64,000 nt of DNA. It comes from Jeotgalicoccus saudimassiliensis. GTDB taxonomy: Bacteria; Bacillota; Bacilli; Staphylococcales; Salinicoccaceae. Where the stretch lies: contig NZ_CCSE01000001.1 of assembly GCF_000756715.1 (NCBI RefSeq), forward strand, positions 2,014,001 through 2,078,000. The letters are read 5' to 3'. The position numbers and the translations under genes are program-made. The notes beneath the pieces were generated by a model that had not been told where the DNA came from, did no database searches, and saw only the letters and a program-made list of their open reading frames with translations. Positions 52,049-61,541 of the stretch are shown here, in pieces (position 1 is the first letter of the stretch; each line of letters starts with the position of its first letter).

Positions 52049-52731
52049 TTGAGATGATATCTATTTATTTTGAACGCGTTATTGAATACTGGCCGAATCT
52101 CCTGAAAAGTTTAAACGAAACAGGAATTATGATGGGATTTGCCATGGCTGCGGCAATAGTACTCGGGCTGCCGCTCGGCACACTGCTTTACTTAACGGAT
52201 GAAGATAAGCCGCTAGAGAACAAATTTATATATCATACAGCAAACGTCGTCGTTAATATTGTCCGTTCATTTCCGTTTCTGCTGCTTGTTATAGCGATGC
52301 AGCCGCTGATCCGTGAAGTGTACGGCAGAGCAACAGGTGATCCAGTCGCCGCATCATTTCCGCTGATGGTCATTGCGATTGCACTGTATGCACGGTTTGT
52401 GCAGCAGTCGCTGCTCGATGTGCCAAAAGGAGTTCTGGAAACCGCACAGGCAATGGGGGCTTCAATACCGCAGCTCGTGTACCGTTTCCTGTTTGTTGAA
52501 GCGAGAAGTTCATTAATAATCGGCTTCTCGACAGCGTTTGTAAGTTTCATCTCATATTCGACGATTATGGGGGTTGTCGGCGGGGGCGGTATCGGTGACT
52601 TTGCAATCCGATACGGTTACCAGCGTTATGAAACAGACATTATGTATACAGCAATCGTCGTGATTATAATATTTGTACAAATTGCACAGTGGTTTGGTCT
52701 GTGGCTTGCAAGAAAAATTGATAAAAGATAA
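52045..52731 (+). CDS. metI: Methionine-type ABC transporter permease
   Basis: 228 aa, five membrane segments, EAA loop LETAQAMGASIPQLVYRFLF (about residues 131-150) for contact with MetN, and VVGGGGIGDFAIRYGYQRYE near the C-terminus. Both are MetI features. Confidence 0.9.
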   Translation: MIEMISIYFERVIEYWPNLLKSLNETGIMMGFAMAAAIVLGLPLGTLLYLTDEDKPLENKFIYHTANVVVNIVRSFPFLLLVIAMQPLIREVYGRATGDPVAASFPLMVIAIALYARFVQQSLLDVPKGVLETAQAMGASIPQLVYRFLFVEARSSLIIGFSTAFVSFISYSTIMGVVGGGGIGDFAIRYGYQRYETDIMYTAIVVIIIFVQIAQWFGLWLARKIDKR

Positions 52732-52743
52732 GAGGAGATTAGT

Positions 52744-53571
52744 ATGATGGGTAAAAAAATTTGGATGGGAACTTTTGTAAGTGCCTGTGTATTAATGCTT
52801 GCTGCATGCGGCGGGGAAGAAACTGCGGAGGAGAACAATGAAATTACAGTAGTTGCCCAGACGACACCGATGACGGATATCGTCGAAATCGCGGGAGAAG
52901 CAATCGAGGAACCTTACACAGTTAAACTGGTTGAAGTGGCGGATAACATCCAGTATAACGAAGCTGTGTTTAACGACGAGGCGGATGCGAGCTTCGCACA
53001 GCATGAACCGTTTATGGAACAGTTTAATAAAGAAAGTGACGCAGATCTCGTTGCGATGTCGGAAATATACAATGCAATTGTCGGCTTCTACTCACCGGTA
53101 TATGATTCAATCGATGAACTTGAAAACGGAGCAGAAGTGGCAATTCCAAGCGATCCGACCAACGAAGCGCGTGCACTGATGATTCTGGATGACGCGGGTA
53201 TTATTACATTGGCTGATGATGTGTCATTTGAAGCGACGGTCGATGATATTGAAGACAATCCGAAAAACCTTAAGTTTACACACGTTGACCTGTTGAATTT
53301 AAGTGCCTCTTATGAAGATGGAATTCCGCTTGTTTTCAACTATCCGACGTATATTGAACCGATTGGTCTGACACCGGAAGATGCAGTACTGCTTGAAGAT
53401 GATGATAACAACACATTTGCACTCCGCGTTGTTGCACGTGAGGGCAATGAAGATTCAGAAAAAATCGAAGCGCTGAACAAGGCATTTACATCTCAGGAAG
53501 TTTATGATTTCCTCGATGAACTGGCTGATAAAGGCCACCTTGAGCCTTCATTTGAACCGGGTGAAGAATAA
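52744..53571 (+). CDS. metQ: MetQ/NlpA family substrate-binding lipoprotein (first copy)
   Basis: 275 aa. Lipobox LMLAAC (Cys about residue 22). Family blocks: DNIQYNEAVF, AQHEPFMEQFN, IPSDPTNEARAL. 50-80% of positions look shared with the next gene by eye. GAGGAGA precedes ATG. Binds methionine or a related amino acid outside the membrane. Confidence 0.9.
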   Translation: MMGKKIWMGTFVSACVLMLAACGGEETAEENNEITVVAQTTPMTDIVEIAGEAIEEPYTVKLVEVADNIQYNEAVFNDEADASFAQHEPFMEQFNKESDADLVAMSEIYNAIVGFYSPVYDSIDELENGAEVAIPSDPTNEARALMILDDAGIITLADDVSFEATVDDIEDNPKNLKFTHVDLLNLSASYEDGIPLVFNYPTYIEPIGLTPEDAVLLEDDDNNTFALRVVAREGNEDSEKIEALNKAFTSQEVYDFLDELADKGHLEPSFEPGEE

Positions 53572-54401
53572 TGAAGAAACTATATCCTTTATTTTTTGTA
53601 ATGGCACTGTTTCTTGCAGCGTGCGGAAATGATGACAAGACAACATCTTCTGAGGATGATACGCATATCGTCATCGCATCCCAGTCGGAGCCGCTGACTA
53701 CAATGGTCGAAGTGGCAGCTGAAGTGATTGAGGAACCATATACGATGGAGCTGCTGCCGGTGAACGATAACATTCAGTATAATGAAGCGACGTTTAATGA
53801 TGAAGTCGACGGCAGTCTGGCCCAGCACGAACTGTATATGGAGGGTTTTAATGAAGAAGCGGGAGCAGATCTGGTAGCAATACAGCCGGCTTATATTTCG
53901 AATGTCGGCTTCTATTCACCTGTCTACGAGTCAATTGATGAAATAGAATCGGGTGCGGAAGTGGCAATTCCAAGCGATCCGCCGAACGAAGCGCGTGCGC
54001 TGTTAATACTGGACAGTGCAGGACTGATTACGCTGGCTGAAGACACGGGAATCGATGCGGCAGTATCCGATATTGTCGAGAACCCTAAAAATCTGCAGTT
54101 TACACCTGTCGATTTGTTCAACTTAACAGCGGCATATGAAGATGGTGTTGAACTCGTGTTTGAACACCCGAACTTAATAGCGAATATCGGTCTTTATCCG
54201 AAAGATGCAATTTTACTTGAAGATGAAGATGAGAAAAGATTTGCCTTCCAGCTGGTAACCCGTGAAGGCAAAGCAGACAGTCCTAAAATGCAGGCGGCAA
54301 AACGCGCACTGGCATCTCAGGAAGTATACGACCTTCTGATGGAAGAGGCGGAACATGAGATGTTTACACCGGCGTTTGAACCTGGTCAGCCTGCAGAATA
54401 A
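53571..54401 (+). CDS. metQ: MetQ/NlpA family substrate-binding lipoprotein (second copy)
   Basis: 276 aa. Lipobox LFLAAC. Same blocks as the preceding gene (DNIQYNEATF, AQHELYMEGFN, IPSDPPNEARAL). The ATG shares a base with the upstream stop (TAATG), so both are made from one mRNA. Tandem duplication with divergence suggests different ligands. Confidence 0.9.
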   Translation: MKKLYPLFFVMALFLAACGNDDKTTSSEDDTHIVIASQSEPLTTMVEVAAEVIEEPYTMELLPVNDNIQYNEATFNDEVDGSLAQHELYMEGFNEEAGADLVAIQPAYISNVGFYSPVYESIDEIESGAEVAIPSDPPNEARALLILDSAGLITLAEDTGIDAAVSDIVENPKNLQFTPVDLFNLTAAYEDGVELVFEHPNLIANIGLYPKDAILLEDEDEKRFAFQLVTREGKADSPKMQAAKRALASQEVYDLLMEEAEHEMFTPAFEPGQPAE

Positions 54402-54409
54402 TTTTATGA

Positions 54410-54447
54410 AAGTACCGAGTTTGACCTCCCTTACTCGGTGCTTTTTT
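54410..54447 (+). terminator. Intrinsic terminator of the metNIQQ operon
   Basis: AAGTACCGAGT and ACTCGGTGCTT pair, followed by TTTTT. Confidence 0.85.
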
Positions 54448-54503
54448 ATTTTGTTCAAATATTGCTATAATTAGGAAAACGCATACAAATGAGGGGATAT
54501 TGA

Positions 54504-55460
54504 ATGACAGCAGCAGAGAAACTAAAGCAATTTAAAGAAGAAATAGGAAAAGTAATTATCGGGCAGGAGAAAGTCATCGAACTTGTGTTTATCAGTCTGA
54601 TTCAGGAAGGGCACATACTGTTTGACAGTGTACCGGGAACGGGGAAAACGGTCCTGTCAAAAGCTGTGGCAAGTACAGTGGACGGTGATTTTGCACGTAT
54701 TCAGTTTACACCGGATGTGCTGCCGGCTGATGTTACGGGAATGAATATGTATAATCCGAAAACGCAGAGTTTTGAGCTTAGAATGGGTCCGGTTAAAACG
54801 AATATACTGCTCGCTGATGAAATTAACCGGGCGACACCGAGAACGCAGTCGGCACTTCTTGAAGTAATGGAGGAGCGGCAGGTGACGATTGACGGTACGG
54901 GAGTGAAGCTCGATGACTTGTTTATCGTACTGGCAACGCAGAACCCGATTGAATCCAGACAGGGGACGTTTGAGCTGCCTGAAGCACAGATGGACCGCTT
55001 TTTAATGAAAATTACACTGGGCTATCCGAAACGGGAAGAAGAGCTGACAATGCTTGATATGCATAGAGGAAAAAATATCATTGATGTGAAACCCGTATTT
55101 ACACGGATGGATATTATGGCGCTGAGAGCAGAGGCAGCGGAGATTCGTATTAATGACACTGTTAAAGAATACATAATTGATCTTGTTCATAAGACGAGGG
55201 AGCACAGGCACACAGCACTTGGGGTGTCACCGCGCGGGGCACTCGGGTTAATGCGTGCGGCGATGGGGAAGGCCCTGATTAACAACCGTAATTACGTGAC
55301 TCCGGAAGACGTGAAATATATTGCACCGTACGTACTGGCCCACCGCATTGTACTTAATATAGAAGGGATGACACTGACGACGGAACAGGCACTGATACAG
55401 GACATTCTAAATGACACAGAAGTGCCTGTTGAATTTGGAGTGAGCCGGAATGAAGTATAA
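54504..55460 (+). CDS. MoxR-family AAA+ ATPase
   Basis: 318 aa. Walker A GTGKT within DSVPGTGKTVLSKA (about 40-53), Walker B ILLADEINRATPRTQSALLEVMEERQ region, sensor 1 FIVLATQNPIE, arginine region DRFLMKI, lid SPRGALGLMRAA. MoxR ATPases act as chaperones, usually with the DUF58 protein encoded next. GAGGGGATATTGA precedes ATG. Confidence 0.9.
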   Translation: MTAAEKLKQFKEEIGKVIIGQEKVIELVFISLIQEGHILFDSVPGTGKTVLSKAVASTVDGDFARIQFTPDVLPADVTGMNMYNPKTQSFELRMGPVKTNILLADEINRATPRTQSALLEVMEERQVTIDGTGVKLDDLFIVLATQNPIESRQGTFELPEAQMDRFLMKITLGYPKREEELTMLDMHRGKNIIDVKPVFTRMDIMALRAEAAEIRINDTVKEYIIDLVHKTREHRHTALGVSPRGALGLMRAAMGKALINNRNYVTPEDVKYIAPYVLAHRIVLNIEGMTLTTEQALIQDILNDTEVPVEFGVSRNEV

Positions 55461-56658
55461 ATATGATTTCAGTGAAACACAGACGGCTTCACTGTTTACT
55501 GTCATTGTGTCAGTGCTGATTATTCTTGATGTTTTTTATGCGGCAACATTAAATATATACATCGTCTTTATAATCGGAATACTGATTTCAGCAATGATAC
55601 TGAACAGATACTATGAAAAAAATGTAATGAAGCATCTGCGTGTGGAAATTATTAACGATGAAGTCAGGCATTATAAAGGTGAGACAGGGGTGCTTAAAAT
55701 CCGTATTGCACAAAATGGTATTATGCCGGTGCTTAGTGCGGAAATGACCGTAACCGCAGGAAATGATATTAAGTTTAACAATGATCAAGCGCTTAAGATC
55801 CGTCAGCAGACAGAAACAACTGCAGTTTTTACTGTGCTGCCGAAAAGAGAAACGGTAATAGAAATACCTTATAAAGCGTCAAGGCGCGGAGTCAGTTATA
55901 TCGTTGACAGCCGCATCAGCGTGCCGAGAATTTTCGGTTTCGGCAGTATGGATTTAAGGCAGACCGGACCGGCAAAGCATGAAATTATGATTTACCCGGA
56001 CAAGTTTGCCGTTCATAATGAGCCGATTAAATTTAAAATTGCTCAGGGTGTTTTTAAAAATAATGAATCGCTGTACAACGATCCACTGCTGACACTCGGA
56101 AACCGGGAGTATATGGAAATTGATTCATTTCGGGACATTAACTGGAAACAGTCGGCTCGTATGGGGGAGCTGCAGTCAAAGATATACGAGAAAACGACGT
56201 ATACAGAATGGCTGATACTCATCAATCTGCGCTCTGAATCAGTATTTGCACCGCCTGAAAACATTGAGAGAATTTTTGAGAAACTGAGCTTTTTAACTGG
56301 GGAAATTGCAAAAGAAGATATAACCTACAGCATGATTGCGAACATGAAAACTTTTGACGAAGGCAGTTACTTCAGAATCGATGAGCTGAATGGACTTAGA
56401 AGTTACAGACCGGTACTTGAAGCGCTCGCGAAAATTAAAACTGTGACTTTTACGATTGCATTTGAACGATTTTTGAATCATGTGAGGCTGTATGAAAAAG
56501 TGCCGTCGCACATTATTTTCACCGGAGAAACTGATGCGCTGATTGACAGGGAGCTTGAATACTTTCTGCGCAAAGGTATTACGATTTATCAGCTGAATGA
56601 TAACGGGCTTGAACGATATGGCGGCAATTCAGGAAAGCTTAAGGCGGTGGGCGGATGA
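55450..56658 (+). CDS. DUF58 domain protein
   Basis: 402 aa. Two N-terminal membrane segments (about 12-52), then a beta-rich region and the DUF58 block around REYMEIDSFRDINWKQSARMGELQSKIYEK (residues about 217-246, described by position). A von Willebrand A-like fold usually follows. Overlaps moxR by 11 nt and the next gene by 4 nt. Confidence 0.88.
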   Translation: MKYKYDFSETQTASLFTVIVSVLIILDVFYAATLNIYIVFIIGILISAMILNRYYEKNVMKHLRVEIINDEVRHYKGETGVLKIRIAQNGIMPVLSAEMTVTAGNDIKFNNDQALKIRQQTETTAVFTVLPKRETVIEIPYKASRRGVSYIVDSRISVPRIFGFGSMDLRQTGPAKHEIMIYPDKFAVHNEPIKFKIAQGVFKNNESLYNDPLLTLGNREYMEIDSFRDINWKQSARMGELQSKIYEKTTYTEWLILINLRSESVFAPPENIERIFEKLSFLTGEIAKEDITYSMIANMKTFDEGSYFRIDELNGLRSYRPVLEALAKIKTVTFTIAFERFLNHVRLYEKVPSHIIFTGETDALIDRELEYFLRKGITIYQLNDNGLERYGGNSGKLKAVGG

Positions 56659-57842
56659 GCAGGGTAAATTACTATGCAAAATTTGTGTTTTATTTTGCAG
56701 TCGACATGTTTGTACCCGGACTGACGGCCGTACTGATAAACATTCACAACACCGCACCCGGGGACAGTTATCTGCTGCCGCTCGGAGCAGTAATTTTTAT
56801 ACTGCTTGTATTAAGTCATGTCATCGCAGAGAGATTCAGTCTGCAGGCAGTATATTTCCTCGTTCCGCTGGGAATTATATTGTTAGTGCTGACAGGATCA
56901 TACTGGCTTACAGCACTTTTAATTGCGGGCTTTTCAGTGTGGACGCTTGAGCAGCTGCACGATAATATTGACAATCATTATAACGAGAAGATGATGATTA
57001 TTATGCTGCTGTTCGTTATTATTTTAAACCTGATTAATACCCCGGAAATTGATGCACACCAGCTGCAGCTTCATCTGATTGCAGCGGGCATGTTTGTCTT
57101 TTACTTTTTAGGCAGAATTTTTATGCTGATGACAGGAAGCGGATGGGATTTCACTTCACGTGCATGGGTATTTGCTGTTTCATCAGCTTTTCTGATTACA
57201 GCGGCCGCATTATTTACAGGACTGTATAAGTACGCGGAGTTTGCAGTGCAGACGGTAATCATCTTTCTGATAAACGGTTTTATAATGCTGCTTCGGCCAT
57301 TCTTTTCATTTCTGGAAACAGTAGAATTTAAATTTCCCGATATGGAGCAGGAACAGATGGAAGTGAATGAGGACGGTAATGCGGTAAATGAAACGTTTGA
57401 AGGAACAACTGCGGTAAGTGAAGTGCCGGTAATGACGATTTTAATCGTTCTGACTGTGATTGGGATTGGAGTGTTCCTCTTGATGTACTTCAGAAAACGC
57501 AGCCGTCCGGTGAAAAGTACTGCTGAGAGTAAAAGTTATACTACATCTGTTCGAACAAGTACAACGAAAGAAAAACTGACACCGGCGGTCTCTGTTCCGG
57601 AAGGGGAAGTCAGAAAACAGTATTATGCATTTGAGAAGTGGCTGGCCGGCAGGAACCTCGGCCGTTATCACGGTGAGACGATAGATGAATGGGCAGAACG
57701 GATGAATATCGGGAATACGGAACTGCTTGAACGATACAAGCAATACCGGTATGACAGCAGGGAGATGACAGCTGAGGAGTTTTATGAATTTAAGGAAATG
57801 ATTAAAAATATTAAGCCGTTACTTGGGGATAAAAGTAGTTAA
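56655..57842 (+). CDS. Membrane protein with C-terminal DUF4129 domain (TgpA-like without transglutaminase)
   Basis: 395 aa. About seven membrane segments in residues 8-215, one more at about 258-278, and a C-terminal DUF4129-like cytosolic domain (YYAFEKWLAGRNLGRYHGET, EWAERM, MTAEEFYEFKEMI). In most MoxR-DUF58 operons the third protein carries an external transglutaminase core with Cys-His-Asp between membrane segments; only about 45 residues lie there here, so that core is missing. Confidence 0.8.
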   Translation: MSRVNYYAKFVFYFAVDMFVPGLTAVLINIHNTAPGDSYLLPLGAVIFILLVLSHVIAERFSLQAVYFLVPLGIILLVLTGSYWLTALLIAGFSVWTLEQLHDNIDNHYNEKMMIIMLLFVIILNLINTPEIDAHQLQLHLIAAGMFVFYFLGRIFMLMTGSGWDFTSRAWVFAVSSAFLITAAALFTGLYKYAEFAVQTVIIFLINGFIMLLRPFFSFLETVEFKFPDMEQEQMEVNEDGNAVNETFEGTTAVSEVPVMTILIVLTVIGIGVFLLMYFRKRSRPVKSTAESKSYTTSVRTSTTKEKLTPAVSVPEGEVRKQYYAFEKWLAGRNLGRYHGETIDEWAERMNIGNTELLERYKQYRYDSREMTAEEFYEFKEMIKNIKPLLGDKSS

Positions 57843-57881
57843 TTCAGAAAATTTCAACTATGGAAGCGTAATCATATTTAA

Positions 57882-57916
57882 GTAATGTTTGAATTATCGT
57901 ATAATTCAAACATTAC
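57882..57916. promoter_or_regulatory. 35-nt perfect inverted repeat upstream of the permease-amidohydrolase operon
   Basis: GTAATGTTTGAATTAT (57882-57897), CGT, then its exact complement (57901-57916). TATAAT (57900-57905) is embedded in it. It is only weakly terminator-like (AT-rich stem, CTTTTG tail), so an operator over a promoter -10 box is more likely. It stands 20 nt before ATG 57936. Confidence 0.6.
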
Positions 57917-57935
57917 CTTTTGAGGGGGAATTATT

Positions 57936-59087
57936 ATGATTGAACAGCCAATAGTTGCAACGGTCATGCTGTTTTCCTTACTGGCACTCGGAGAAGTAAT
58001 CTCAATTTATACGAGAGCACGTATTCCGATGCTGATGACAGCGATGATCGGCTTCTTATTATTAACATGGACAGGGGTATTCCCTGAGAATATTTTAGAA
58101 TTATCCACGCTGCCTGCACTGGGTGCAATACTGATCGGGCCGATTATTATACATATGGGAACACTGATGCCTCTAAGTATATTAAAGAAACAGTGGCGTG
58201 CAGTCGTAATTTCACTCAGTGGGTTGCTCGGGGCACTTCTGCTTGTATTATTAATAGTTCCTGCAGTATTTGATTTTGAAACTGCGGCGAGCGGTGTCGG
58301 ACCTATTTCCGGCGGGGTTGTTGCGCTGCTGATTACGACTGAGAAATTAACTGAACTAGGGATGACAGGAATCATTGTGATACCTGTATTAATTGCAGCA
58401 TTCCAGACACCAATCGGTATGCCGTTAATTTCGTTCTTCTTAAAACGCTATGCTTCTCATTTTGTCGGGACGACAGAGGCAACGGCAGAAGAAATAGATG
58501 CACAGAACGAGGAAGAAAAAACCGTAAGATTCAATTTATTGAAAAACAATATCATTTTACTGTTCGCATTATTTGTACTGGCGGCTGCCGCTACAGTGTT
58601 AAGCGAATGGACAGGTATTCACTATACGCTGTTCTGTCTGCTGTTTGGTATTTTAATGCTGAACGGAAGACTGTTTCCGCAAGGTGTGCTCGAGAAATCA
58701 AACTCATTCAGCTTTATGATGGTTGCACTGATCTTCGTAATCATCGGTACGATGGGCGGTATTACACCGCAGGATGTTATCAATAACATACCCGCAGTAC
58801 TGCTTATCCTGCTGTGCGGTATAAGCGGGCTTGGTATCGGCGGATTAATCGCGTCGAAACTGGTCGGCTGGCATCCGTTCAAAGGAATGCCGATCGCATT
58901 TACTGCGCTGGTCGGCTTCCCGGGAGATTATATTATTTGTGAAGAAGTATCGCGCAGTACGACTGACAACCAGGTGGATGAAAAACGTGTCTTTAACGAA
59001 ATAGTGATACCGATGCTGATCGGCGGATTCGTTACGGTAACGGTTGCTTCAATAGTTGTTGCATCATTTGTTATGGGAATGCTTTAA
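57936..59087 (+). CDS. Uncharacterised multi-pass permease
   Basis: 383 aa, about 10-11 membrane segments, with a cytosolic loop (about 178-200, AEEIDAQNEEEKT). Two GVGPISGGVVAL / GFPGDYIICEEV segments may be re-entrant. Followed 17 nt later by an amidohydrolase, which suggests it imports that enzyme's substrate, perhaps a dipeptide or amide. I do not recognise the family with certainty. Confidence 0.7.
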   Translation: MIEQPIVATVMLFSLLALGEVISIYTRARIPMLMTAMIGFLLLTWTGVFPENILELSTLPALGAILIGPIIIHMGTLMPLSILKKQWRAVVISLSGLLGALLLVLLIVPAVFDFETAASGVGPISGGVVALLITTEKLTELGMTGIIVIPVLIAAFQTPIGMPLISFFLKRYASHFVGTTEATAEEIDAQNEEEKTVRFNLLKNNIILLFALFVLAAAATVLSEWTGIHYTLFCLLFGILMLNGRLFPQGVLEKSNSFSFMMVALIFVIIGTMGGITPQDVINNIPAVLLILLCGISGLGIGGLIASKLVGWHPFKGMPIAFTALVGFPGDYIICEEVSRSTTDNQVDEKRVFNEIVIPMLIGGFVTVTVASIVVASFVMGML

Positions 59088-59104
59088 AAAAGGAGATAGT
59101 TATA

Positions 59105-60331
59105 ATGAGTAAACTGATTGTAAAGAATATAAACTTAATCGACGGCAGCGGTGCTGACGTCGAGGGAAATGTAACGGTTGTAATCGAAGACGGCCGATTT
59201 ACTAAAATCGGCAGTACAGCAGATATTGAAGACGGGGAAGTTATCGACGGGCAGGGCAAATATATGCTCCCGGGTATGATCGATACCCATGTTCATTTAT
59301 CAACGGAGTTCAAACCGCTGGCAGACCGTGTGGCAACACCGTTTTCTTATCATTTCTATGAAGCGGTTCAATATGCGGAACGCACAATTAATGCAGGTGT
59401 GACGACTGTCCGTGATGCGCTCGGCAGTTCACTGGGCTTTAAGCAGGCAATTAATGACGGCATTATTAAAGGACCCCGGATGCAGGTTTCGATTAATGCA
59501 CTGTCTATTACAGGCGGCCATGGTGACGGCTATAATTATTCGGGGATTGACCTTGGACTTGTGCGTCCGTATGAAGGTATGCCGGACGGTATTGCCGACG
59601 GTGTGGAGGAAGTACGAAAGAAAACGCGTGAATTGCTGAGAGCCGGGGCGGATGTCATTAAAGTAATGGCGACGGGCGGCGTGTCGAGTCCGACCGACCA
59701 TCCTCAGTTTACGCAGTATTCAATGGATGAGTTAAAAGTAATCGTTGAAGAGGCACAGTTCAGAAACGGTGTGAAAGTGATGGCGCACGCACAGGGACTT
59801 GAAGGCATTAAAAACTGTGTGGAAGCGGGTATTCATTCGATTGAACATGGTATTTATCTGGATGATGAAGTGATTGAACAGATGATAGAAAAAGGAACTT
59901 ACCTCGTTCCGACACTGCTTGCACCGGTTTCGGTTATTGAATTTGCCGACGAACTTGGAATTTCTGCAGTCGGTCTCAAGAAATCGCAGGAAGTCATGGA
60001 AGAACATAAAGCGAGCTTTAAAAAAGCGTATGACGCAGGCGTGAAAATTGCGATGGGTACGGATGCCGGCGTGTTTAAACACGGTACGAACTTAAGAGAA
60101 CTTGAACTGATGGTGGAATCGGGAGCGACACCGATGGATGCCATCGTCATTTCCACGAAAAATGCAGCCGAATGCATGGAGATAGAAGACCTTGGTCTTG
60201 TTAAGGAAAATTATATTGCAGACTTTATTTTAACGGATAAAAATCCGCTGGAAGATATCGGGATTCTTAAAAATAATGATGAAATTAAAGTCGTTGCCAA
60301 AGACGGAAAGATATTAAAAAATCTTCTGTAA
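59105..60331 (+). CDS. Metal-dependent amidohydrolase (imidazolonepropionase/prolidase-like)
   Basis: 408 aa. Complete binuclear metal set: HVHL (about 62-65), carbamylated-Lys candidate in DVIKVMATGG, H in MAHAQG and SIEHG, D in MGTDAG. Closest in feel to the Xaa-Pro/Xaa-Arg carboxypeptidase-type amidohydrolases that hydrolyse dipeptides. Substrate unproven. AAGGAG precedes ATG. Confidence 0.85.
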   Translation: MSKLIVKNINLIDGSGADVEGNVTVVIEDGRFTKIGSTADIEDGEVIDGQGKYMLPGMIDTHVHLSTEFKPLADRVATPFSYHFYEAVQYAERTINAGVTTVRDALGSSLGFKQAINDGIIKGPRMQVSINALSITGGHGDGYNYSGIDLGLVRPYEGMPDGIADGVEEVRKKTRELLRAGADVIKVMATGGVSSPTDHPQFTQYSMDELKVIVEEAQFRNGVKVMAHAQGLEGIKNCVEAGIHSIEHGIYLDDEVIEQMIEKGTYLVPTLLAPVSVIEFADELGISAVGLKKSQEVMEEHKASFKKAYDAGVKIAMGTDAGVFKHGTNLRELELMVESGATPMDAIVISTKNAAECMEIEDLGLVKENYIADFILTDKNPLEDIGILKNNDEIKVVAKDGKILKNLL

Positions 60332-60336
60332 AAAAT

Positions 60337-60362
60337 AAGCTGTCCTTCGGGACGGCTTTTTT
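60337..60362 (+). terminator. Intrinsic terminator after the amidohydrolase
   Basis: AAGCTGTCC-TTCG-GGACGGCTT with a UUCG-type loop, followed by TTTT. Confidence 0.88.
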
Positions 60363-60430
60363 CATGCGTTGAAAGATGTGTTAAAGTAATATAACATAGA
60401 AAAAGTACAAGCACTCAGAGGGGGATATGC

Positions 60431-61324
60431 ATGAAAATCAGAAAAGCTTTAAAGAATACCCGGTTCGAAAAGATAAAGCTCTCATTTAACTCTCAATTTA
60501 CAGTGCAGACGTTAATTAACGTTCTGACCATCATCGTAGGATCATTTCTCTTCGCTATCGGTGTAAACAGCTTTATGATTGCAGGAAACCTCGGTGAGGG
60601 CGGATTCATCGGTATATCCATCATTTTATTCTATGCATTCGGAATACCGACAGCGCTGTCCAATCTGATTATGAACTTTGTCATACTTATTGTCGGTTTT
60701 AAATTTTTAGGCAAACGGGCAATGATTTATACTATATTTACGATTCCAATGACGTCACTTGCATTATGGATAACGGAATCGTGGCAGATACAGACGGATG
60801 AAATTTTAATTAATACAGTGTTCGGAGGCCTGTTTATCGGAATGGGTATCGGATTGATTATCCGAATCGGTTCAACGACAGCAGGAACGACGCTGCTTGC
60901 CAAAATGGCGAATAAATTTCTGGATGTCAACGTATCATATGCACTGCTGTTCTTTGACCTGATTGTTATAACAATTGGACTGACTGTAATGTCGCTGGAG
61001 CAGGTGCTTCTGACAGTAATCGCATTATACATCGCTACAAAAGTAATGGACTTCATTATAGAAGGTATGAATCCGAAAAAGGCAGTGACGATTATTTCAA
61101 AAGATCCGGACCTGCTTGCCAACCTGATCAATACGAAAATACACCGGGGTGTAACGATATTGGACGGGCACGGGTACTATTCAAAAGAAGAAAAAGATAT
61201 TCTGTTTGTAGTCATAAACAAATCACAGCTTAATCGTCTGAAACGACTTATTAAAGCGAATGACGATCAGGCGTTTGTCGTAGTACACGATGTAAACAGT
61301 GTACTCGGGAACTACTTGATTTAA
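60431..61324 (+). CDS. YitT family membrane protein (DUF161 + DUF2179)
   Basis: 297 aa. Five to six membrane segments (about 28-205) with VNSFMIAGNLGEGGFIGISI, GSTTAGTTLLAKM, then a cytosolic DUF2179 domain (KAVTIISKDPDLLANLI, HRGVTILDGHGYYSKEEKDILFV). Widespread in Firmicutes; function not established. Its stop codon lies 7 nt before the left end of the insertion sequence. Confidence 0.88.
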   Translation: MKIRKALKNTRFEKIKLSFNSQFTVQTLINVLTIIVGSFLFAIGVNSFMIAGNLGEGGFIGISIILFYAFGIPTALSNLIMNFVILIVGFKFLGKRAMIYTIFTIPMTSLALWITESWQIQTDEILINTVFGGLFIGMGIGLIIRIGSTTAGTTLLAKMANKFLDVNVSYALLFFDLIVITIGLTVMSLEQVLLTVIALYIATKVMDFIIEGMNPKKAVTIISKDPDLLANLINTKIHRGVTILDGHGYYSKEEKDILFVVINKSQLNRLKRLIKANDDQAFVVVHDVNSVLGNYLI

Positions 61325-61367
61325 TCAGTTTAAAAAGGGGCTGGGACAAAAGTCTAGTCTCTAAATC

Positions 61368-61454
61368 AAAAAGCGCACTTGCTTTCCAGGGGCGTCGCGT
61401 GAGCCTGTAGTCTCACGCAGACGCTACTCCCCTAGGAGTCAAGTGCGCTTTTTT
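61368..61454 (+). terminator. Long multi-segment hairpin at the IS left end
   Basis: Outer stem AAAAAGCGCACTTG / CAAGTGCGCTTTTTT, inner stems AGGGG/CCCCT, GCGTC/GACGC and CGTGAG/CTCACG. It ends in TTTTTT 88 nt before the transposase ATG and should stop read-through transcription into the transposase. Confidence 0.75.
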
Positions 61455-61541
61455 ATATGGAAATATACGATATATCTACAAAAAAATAAGACCCTCATAT
61501 ACAATGTAGTTACCACAACACACAAAGGAAAGAGGAATCTT

